From Eucommia ulmoides (lineage: Eukaryota; Streptophyta; Magnoliopsida; Garryales; Eucommiaceae): 64,000 nucleotides of DNA. The translations under genes were made by a program, and so were the position numbers. Shown piece by piece: positions 57,308-64,000 of this stretch. The notes beneath the pieces were generated by a model. The model was not told where the DNA came from. It was given only the letters and a program-made list of their open reading frames with translations, and made no database searches. The first letter of the stretch is position 1. Every line of letters begins with the position of its first letter. The stretch is taken from contig CM028330.1 of NCBI GenBank assembly GCA_016647705.1, positions 50,270,897 to 50,334,896 on the forward strand, read 5' to 3'.

Positions 57308-59037
57308 CGACTAATGCGAAAAACCTATCTATTTCCAATCTGAATTTGTTAGTTTTTGAATATGTTTATAGTTATTTTTATTATGTTTTAATTAGTTTTC
57401 ATACCTTTTGTATAAATCAAGTGTGGAGGGCAAAAAAATAGGAAACTAGAGCTAAAACGATGAGATCGAACCAAAGCGGTTCGAAGTTACGGTAGATAAA
57501 CAAGCTCGGAGGCTAAAAGATGAAACAGGCCCACCGCTTAGGTGTCCAGACCACCGCCTAAGAGGTGAAGATGCAGAGAAGAGAAAAATATTACTGACGG
57601 ACGATCGCCTAGGCAAAAATTCTATCGCTTAGGCGAAAATCCAGTAGAAGACGAAGAAGGGCTACTGACAGTCGCTCGCCTAGGCGAAGTTTTCTTTGCC
57701 TAGGAGGAAATCCAACAGAATGTTCTCCCAGTCCACCACCTACTTCACCGCCTAGGCGATCAGACCGAACCGACCTAACTCTGCCTAGGCGAAGAATCCA
57801 CCGCCTAGGCGGATTTGCCCTGCACAGTCTTGAGATATTTTTAGATATTTTTGAGATATTTTGGCTATAAATACTCCCTCTCCTCCCTCTTGGCCAAAAA
57901 CTCTCTTCCCTCTCTTGGTTTTTTGAGCCCCTTAGGCTATATTTAAGCCTAGGGTTAGGAATTTTAATGGTGGAACTCACATCCCGAAGTGGAGAAGGCG
58001 GCGAATCGATCGTAGAGCGTTCTTAGCGATTTATCTTCGGACGAGACTAAGTTATTCGATTGTTTTTCCTTATTTATTTATCTTAGGAGTATGTGAGCAT
58101 GTTTAGCTCGTTATTTTCTTGTATATGCGGCTCTGGCCCCGGGTTAAATATGGATTGTAGTAGAGATTAACATACAATTTATAAATATGTTGTTTGGATG
58201 ATTTCGGTGTTTTGTTTGTGATTGTTCTTTGTAGTTTGATTGTATTTATCGTATTGTTTGTTTCTTATGCTTGGATTGATATATGGAGAATACGGGATTT
58301 TGACAAAACCCCAGATTCGGATTAAGGTAAACAAACACCACGATTCTATAACCCAGTCGGGGTTTGAATCGTAGACAATCGATGACGTGGGGCTAGACAC
58401 ACGCTACCTAGGGTCATTAAGACATTGAGGGGGACTTCTTCATTGACTCAAATTTGCGTTATATCCTTCGTCTTACACTCAGAAGAGGTGGCGAGGGAGT
58501 TTTAGAACGGAGATTGTCGATAGGGTAAATACAACGCTACGATCCAATAACCTGGGAGGGAGTTGGATTGTGTGCAATCAATGACGCTAGGTGAGACTCA
58601 TGTGACCTAGGGTCATTAAGACATTGATGGGGACTTCTCCGTTGACTCGAAGTCATGTATTCCCCCGTCTTACACTCGGGAGAGGTGGCGGTGGAGTTTA
58701 CGTACCGAAGTTGTCAAATAGGTCGAACAACGTAAACGTGAGTAAATCGAGATCGAACACGTATTTGTAAACACGTTAATCCCTATACAATTCTTTTCCC
58801 TAAAACATATTAGCATATTAGTGTAGTTAATTTAGGTTATATTAGTATTAGTTTAATTAATTAATTACATTTGTTTTTCGCCTAGATAAACTTAGGTCAC
58901 GACAAACGCGGTATTTGATACTAACGATAACAATCCCTGTGGATACGATAACCCGATCTTAATGATCACACTTTACTAAAACTTAGACCTCGTATACTTG
59001 CGAGTGTAAGTAGCGGCGTGTTCTTCGCGCGCTACCA
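57308..59037 (+). repeat. 5' LTR, copy C
   Basis: 1,730 bp ending CTACCA; TATA box 57866-57873. Palindrome cluster at about 57535-57815. Confidence 0.88.
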
Positions 59038-59043
59038 AGTTTT

Positions 59044-59061
59044 TGGCGCCGTTGCCGGGGA
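59044..59061 (+). promoter_or_regulatory. Primer-binding site, tRNA-Asp, perfect
   Basis: TGGCGCCGTTGCCGGGGA is exactly complementary to the 3' end of plant tRNA-Asp including CCA. Confidence 0.92.
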
Positions 59062-59271
59062 TTGTTTTGATGTTATTGTCGAAAAAACACAGTAACAGCT
59101 CTGGACTTAAGTTTTCGATAGGAGAAGCAAGTGTTTCGTATTGCCTGGGGATTGTCGATTTCGTTAGTATTGATATTGTGTGTAAATTACTTAATTTTAC
59201 TTTGGGCATTTTTTTTATATATAATTTTTGTTTGTAGTTTTGTTTTTATTTCCCATGCAGGGTACTTGGCA

Positions 59272-59442
59272 ATGTTAGATCGACGGGTATTGATGCATCC
59301 CTTTCAACGGGATTCCAAGCCGTTTATTGTGCTTGGCCAAGCACATAAGCCGATGAGGCGTTTCGTTGAGATATTGATCCATCCAAAGAAAAACCTCGCC
59401 AATCTTGAGGACGTTATGAAAATGTCAGGCCCAGGACATTAA
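59272..59442 (+). CDS. Small conserved ORF of the LARD-like element, copy C
   Basis: 56 residues, MLDRRVLMHPFQRDSKPF to KMSGPGH, same length and frame as 22465-22635. A T-rich tract and CCCATGCAG precede it as in copy B. Unknown function. Confidence 0.4.
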   Translation: MLDRRVLMHPFQRDSKPFIVLGQAHKPMRRFVEILIHPKKNLANLEDVMKMSGPGH

Positions 59443-60996
59443 ACCACGCGCTTCTTGGGAGGCAACCCAAGGTCAAATAAGTTAAATCTGTCACATCCGA
59501 CTTAAATCGGAGGCAGGATCCTCTCGCCTCCCAGGTAAGTGTTCTAAACATCGTTTGTCAGCATGCTTTAAATTTCAAATGTTGAGATTGATGATTGGGA
59601 TCGCGGAGGACACTGTCCATTTTGAGTTCGGAAGTGATGTGTAGTATGTAGTATGTTAGTTTATGTGTTATTGTTTTATGTATTGCATGTGTGTTTAGGT
59701 TAGAATGTGTTTATGTTTTTATGTTGATTATGTTGCGTGTTGAGTTTTGAGTTCATCTGGGCCATTAACCGATGATGATAATTACCCCTGATTGTTTTCA
59801 AGGTCAAGTGTAATACCCATGCATGTGTGATTTTGTGTGCTTGACTATGTTTTTTGGTAAAAATTATTGTAGATCCTAATTTGCACGAGCACATAGACTC
59901 AATGTATTTCTATTCAATTGATTTGAGGATGATTATCGATTAGCCAAATTCATGACACATTAAGGATTCTAGAACTTGATTGAGGGGAAGCTTGAGGCGA
60001 AATCCTAGGCGAGGTAGTTCACGAGACGTGATTTAGGCATTCTCTTTGTCGCTTGAGCCTTTGAAGCCTACCTTGTAACATAATTATCCCTCGTCACCTT
60101 GTCGAAGCCTAAATGCAAATTCAATTCAGAACACATAAACCAATACTATGGCCAATTGAATTTCTTCCAGTCCTTTATCGCTAAACCAAAGGCACAATTT
60201 GAGCGAATCAAGTTAGCATTCATTATGCTACTTGAAGTGAGCGGTTGGGTTTAGGGAGAACTTATAATTGGTTCGGTATTTGAGTACTCACTTGTCAGTT
60301 TTCGTTTGTATTTGACAAACCCCTTCAATTGTAACAATCAAATAAGTTTGGGGGTGTGTTCGTTGAAAAAAAAAATCAAATGTAAATACGGTTTTTATTT
60401 CCGTTTCTTTTGACAAGTGAGTATGTCAGTCTTAAATGCATGTTTGAGATTGTTTCCAATCTTTCTATGGAGATTCGAGAGTGAATGTGCCAAGCGTTAA
60501 GCCTTGGGTAACGTTAACCCATTTTCTATTCCGAAATACCCTTGGCCAAATTAACCTTAACTGAACCAAGCCCTAATGATCTTCATGAACTACTAAACCT
60601 ACATTAGTGGAGAGTGGACCCCAATCAAGCCTATGGAAATCCTAGTCCTTCACGGTCTAAGTCATGAATTTCGTTGGTGGATAATCCAATTCGGTCGTTG
60701 TATAGTTATATTATTGAGTCTCGCACTAACACGTTTACAGGATCTAGAATAGTGTTCACCGTTATTGCATGTCAAAATTCTAGAACATTACATGCTGTGT
60801 GTTACCGCCTGAACTCGAAATAATTGGCGGTTGTTGAGGGCAAAAATAAATAGGCCGTTAGAAGAATTTAAAACTCACATGTCGTTATGTTTAGATTGTT
60901 TTTAGGTTGTTTGTTATTTATTTCAGTTTGTGGTGTTTTTCATTTTAATGTGTGTGTTTAGCTCAAGGACTAGCCAAATTATGAGTTTGAGGGTAT

Positions 60997-62703
60997 TGAT
61001 AGGTGTGAAAAAACTATCTATTTCCAATCTGAATTATTAGTTTTCGAATATGTTTATAGTTATTTTTATTATGTTTTAAATAGTTTTCATAATTTTTGTA
61101 TAAATCAAGTGTGTAGGGTAAAAAGATAGGAAACTGGAGCTAAAACGATGAGATCGAACCAAAGCGGTTCGAAGTTACGGTGGATAAACAAGCTCAGAGG
61201 ATAAAAAATAAAACAGGCCCATCGCTTAGGCGTCCAGACCACTGCCTAAGCGGTGAAGATGCAGAGAAGAGCAAAATGTTACTGACGGATGACCACCTAG
61301 GCAAAAATTCTATCGCTTAGGCAGAAATCCAGCAGAAGACAAAAAAGGGCTACTGACAGCCGATCGCCTAGGCGAAAATCCAACAGAATGTTCTCCCAGA
61401 ACACCGCCTACTTCACCGCCTAGGTGATCAGACCGAACCAACCTAACTCCGCCTAGGCGAAGAATCCACCGCCTAGGTGGATTTGCCCTGCACAGTCATG
61501 ATATATTTTTAGATATTTTTGAGATATATTGGCTATAAATACCCCATCTCCTCCCCCTTGGCCGAAAACTCTCTTCCCTCTCTTGGTTTTTTGAGCCCCT
61601 TAGGCTATATTTAAGCCTAGGGTTAGGAATTTTAGTGGTGGAGCTCACATCCCGAAGTGGAGTAGATGGCAAATCGATCGTAGAGCGTTCTTAGCGATTT
61701 ATCTTCGGACGAGGTAAGTTCTTCGATTGTTTTTCCTTATTTATTTATCTTAGGAGTATGTGAGCATGTTTAGCTCGTAATTTTCTTGTATATGCGGCTA
61801 TGGCCCTGAGTTAAATATGGATTGTAGTAGGGATTAACATATAATTTATAAATACGTTGTTTGGATGATTACGGTGTTTTGTTTGTGATTATTCTTTGTA
61901 GTTTGATTGTATTTATCGTATTATTTGTTTATTATGCTTGGATTGATAAATGGAGAATACAGTATTTTGATAAAACCCCGGATTCGGATTAAGGTAAACA
62001 AACGCTACGATTCTATAACCCGGTCGGGGTTTGAATCGTGGACAATTGATGACGTGGGGCTAGGCACACGCTACCTATGGTCGTTAAGACATTGAGAGGG
62101 ACTTCTTCGTTGACTCAAAGTTGCATTATATCCCTCGTCTTACACTAGAAAAAGGTGGCGAGGGAGTTTTAGAATGGAGATTGTCGATAGGGTAAATACA
62201 ACGCGACGATCCAATAACCTGGGGGGGAGTTGGATTGTGTGCAATCAATGACGCTGGGCGAGACTCATATGACTTAGGGTCGTTAAGACGTTGAGGGGGA
62301 CTTCTCCATTGACTCGAAGTCATGTATTCTCACGTCTTACACTCGGGAGAGGTGGCGGTGGAGTTTATGTACCGAGGTTGTCAAATAGGTCGAACAACGT
62401 AAACGTGAGTAAATCGAGATCGAACACGTATTTGTAAACACGTTAATCCCTATACAATTCTTCACCCTAAAACATATTAGCATATTAGTGTATTTAATTT
62501 AGGTTATATTAGTATTAGTTTAATTAATTAATTACATTTGTTTTTCGCCTAGATAAACTTAGGTCACGACAAACGCGGTATTCGATACTAACGACAACAA
62601 TCCCTGTGGATATGATAACCTGATCTTAACAATCATACTTTACTAAAACTTAGACCTCGTATACTTGCGAGTGTAAGTAGCGGCGTGTTCTACGCCCCTA
62701 CCA
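60997..62703 (+). repeat. 3' LTR, copy C
   Basis: 1,707 bp, TGATAGG to CTACCA; TATA box 61534-61541. The preceding purine tract is AGTTTGAGGGTAT, one base off copies A and B. Confidence 0.9.
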
Positions 62704-63812
62704 TTCACCGCGGCGGTAAAACTTCAGTGAGCAGAACAGAGAACGGAAAGGACGTTTGCCTCGGTGGTGGGGCTGGGCGCAAGAAATCATAAAAATAAAG
62801 AACACAAATACGATCCGACATCAAATCTCTCGGTAGGCGGATGATTCGGGACAAGTAGAATTCTAAACTCTCTTAATATATGTATTTAATTGTTTCATGG
62901 TGCGTTTATGAAATTATTTAGTAAATCGTGGTGACATTTTACTTGTTTAATTTCATGAAATAATTTGGATGATGTAGAATTTATGTGACAAGCATGCTAA
63001 TGTGGTTTATATGTTATACTAATTAAATGCATGTATTAGAGGAGTTAGAGTTCTACTGAGCGTTGGCTCACAATCTCATAGTTTTTGGTTGCAAGGTCGG
63101 CTGGGATAAAACGAGAAAAGAATTTTATTTGAAATTTCAAGTTGTAAAAACTGTAATTATGATTTATTATTATAATCGGAGAAAACGGAAATTTTACTTA
63201 TCGTAATTGTTGTAAAATATTTCTCTCAATTTTAATGTATTGAATATTCGATTCATAAAATTGTTTGAATATAATCGATTTCATAAAATGTTGGAAATTC
63301 GGTTTTAAATTATGAGTTCGGAAATTACTAGTTACTACTGAATTTTAAATGGGAAATATTTTCATATATTGGATTATTAATTATTTGTCACCGGCATATT
63401 CAAAAATCTATTTGATTTTATAGATATTAAAATCGGTGGGTCGGTTGTTTGAAATCTCTAAATTTTGGAATTATTAAATATTCGGTTTTAAGTAGTAAAT
63501 TATTAAATTGTAAGTGTTACCGTCGTATTGAAAATTGAAAGAAGGTTTTTATAAAACGAATTGTTGTCGCCGTTGTATGAACAGTCCGCGAATTAACTCA
63601 AAATGCAGTATGGGATTAATTTGTGATACTTTAAATGGTGATTATTCGATTTATTAATTTCTGTCGTAAAATCGGCAACTAAAATTATTGCCGTTATTAT
63701 AAAATTTACCAAATTTTATAGATTGGAAATTTGACTAGTCAATTTTAGGGTAGAAATTCTCTATAGGAGAAACCGTAGTAGCGGCCCTAGGAAAGTGGGT
63801 CATTACAGTCTT

Positions 63813-64000
63813 TCTCTAGTTCTAAATTCACTTGGTGCAATCTCAATAAGGGCAATGTTAGAAAATGGTACAGACTTGATTGGTCCTTCATCAATTCAGC
63901 TTGGTTATCCAAATTTCAAAACTCCACTGTTACTCATCTGGCCAGAACTGGATCTGATCACTCTCCTCAACTTCTTTCTTTTTCTCCCAACCTTTCCAGT
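63813..64000 (+). pseudogene. LINE ORF2 continuation, copy 2 (cut by window end)
   Basis: Matches 27055-27242 almost base for base: FSSSKFTWCN and following, INSAWLSKF, THLARTGSDHSPQLL. The rest lies beyond the window. Confidence 0.85.

Larger units (their letters stand above)
57308..62703 (+). mobile_element. Non-autonomous LTR retrotransposon (LARD-like), complete copy C
   Basis: 5' LTR 57308-59037, primer site 59044-59061, interior 59038-60996, 3' LTR 60997-62703. The 5-bp direct repeats are TTCAC (57303-57307 and 62704-62708). It sits at the same position in the solo LTR as copy B, so both descend from one insertion. The first 11 bases of its 5' LTR (CGACTAATGCG) depart from TGATAGGTGTG. 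Confidence 0.9.
56544..63812. mobile_element. Solo LTR, copy 2 (with LARD copy C nested inside)
   Basis: LTR 56549-63807, TGTAAGACCC to GGGTCATTACA. Target repeats GCCTT (56544-56548) and GTCTT (63808-63812), identical to copy 1 including the mismatch. About 110 bp at the left (copy 1 19800-19905) is missing, with TTTCAA at both edges. Confidence 0.85.
47765..64000. repeat. Segmental duplication, copy 2 (partner 8885-27242), runs off the window
   Basis: Collinear with copy 1 in the same orientation. Differences visible by eye: an extra block at 47840-48503; an extra 320 bp at 49979-50298; about 3.4 kb missing at 50443 (includes F-box exon 1 and the 5' half of the small LTR element); a TA microsatellite at 51829; a Harbinger-type insertion at 55780; and a deletion of about 110 bp at 56700. 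Confidence 0.92.
53130..64000 (+). mobile_element. L1-type LINE, copy 2, with the same nested insertions; runs off the window
   Basis: Leader, ORF1 (53295-55350), ORF2 start (55415), Harbinger-type insertion, solo LTR with LARD copy C, then ORF2 resumes at 63813 with SKFTWCN wording. Confidence 0.88.

Overview
The window is nuclear DNA of a flowering plant, probably a eudicot. It is AT-rich and almost entirely made of nested and decayed transposable elements, with a few broken host-gene pieces. Evidence for a plant: an F-box gene with a GT-AG intron; Ty1/copia and Ty3/gypsy-type LTR elements with plant primer-binding sites (tRNA-Asp and initiator Met); plant L1 and RTE LINEs; hAT and PIF/Harbinger MITE-like elements; and a 'putative plant transposon protein' ORF. 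No intact host gene, rRNA, tRNA or CRISPR array was found.

Layout. 1-2812: 3' half of a large non-autonomous LTR element (copy A), inserted into a decayed copia pol that continues to about 3986. 4986-8172: decayed RTE-clade LINE. 8885 to at least 27242: first copy of a long direct segmental duplication. It holds an F-box pseudogene broken by a hAT-type MITE, a small LTR element carrying Sec61-gamma-like and alpha-tubulin-like fragments, and an L1-type LINE. That LINE contains a solo LTR, and the solo LTR contains a complete non-autonomous LTR element (copy B). Each nesting step is supported by a target-site duplication. The LINE resumes and ends near 30605. 30606-37635: no intact gene; possible captured exons, a Helitron-like hairpin, tandem repeats, one unidentified degenerate coding region, and an inverted copy of the repeat that lies upstream of the LINE. 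37636-45575: a minus-strand copia-like element with gag and a Transposase_32-type ORF but no polymerase. 45960-47082: a terminal-inverted-repeat element. 47765-64000: second copy of the duplication, with its own deletions, a Harbinger-type insertion, expanded microsatellites and LTR element copy C. It runs off the window end.

The parts do not form a pathway. They record the order of events: LINE, then solo-LTR precursor, then LARD-like element, then duplication, then copy-specific changes. The most unusual points are the host-gene fragments inside a 1.75-kb LTR element, the gag plus Transposase_32 element, and clusters of short palindromes (CGCCTAGGCG, GTCGAC, CCCGGG) in the putative control regions of three unrelated repeat families. 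All identifications are by eye; no alignment or database search was run.
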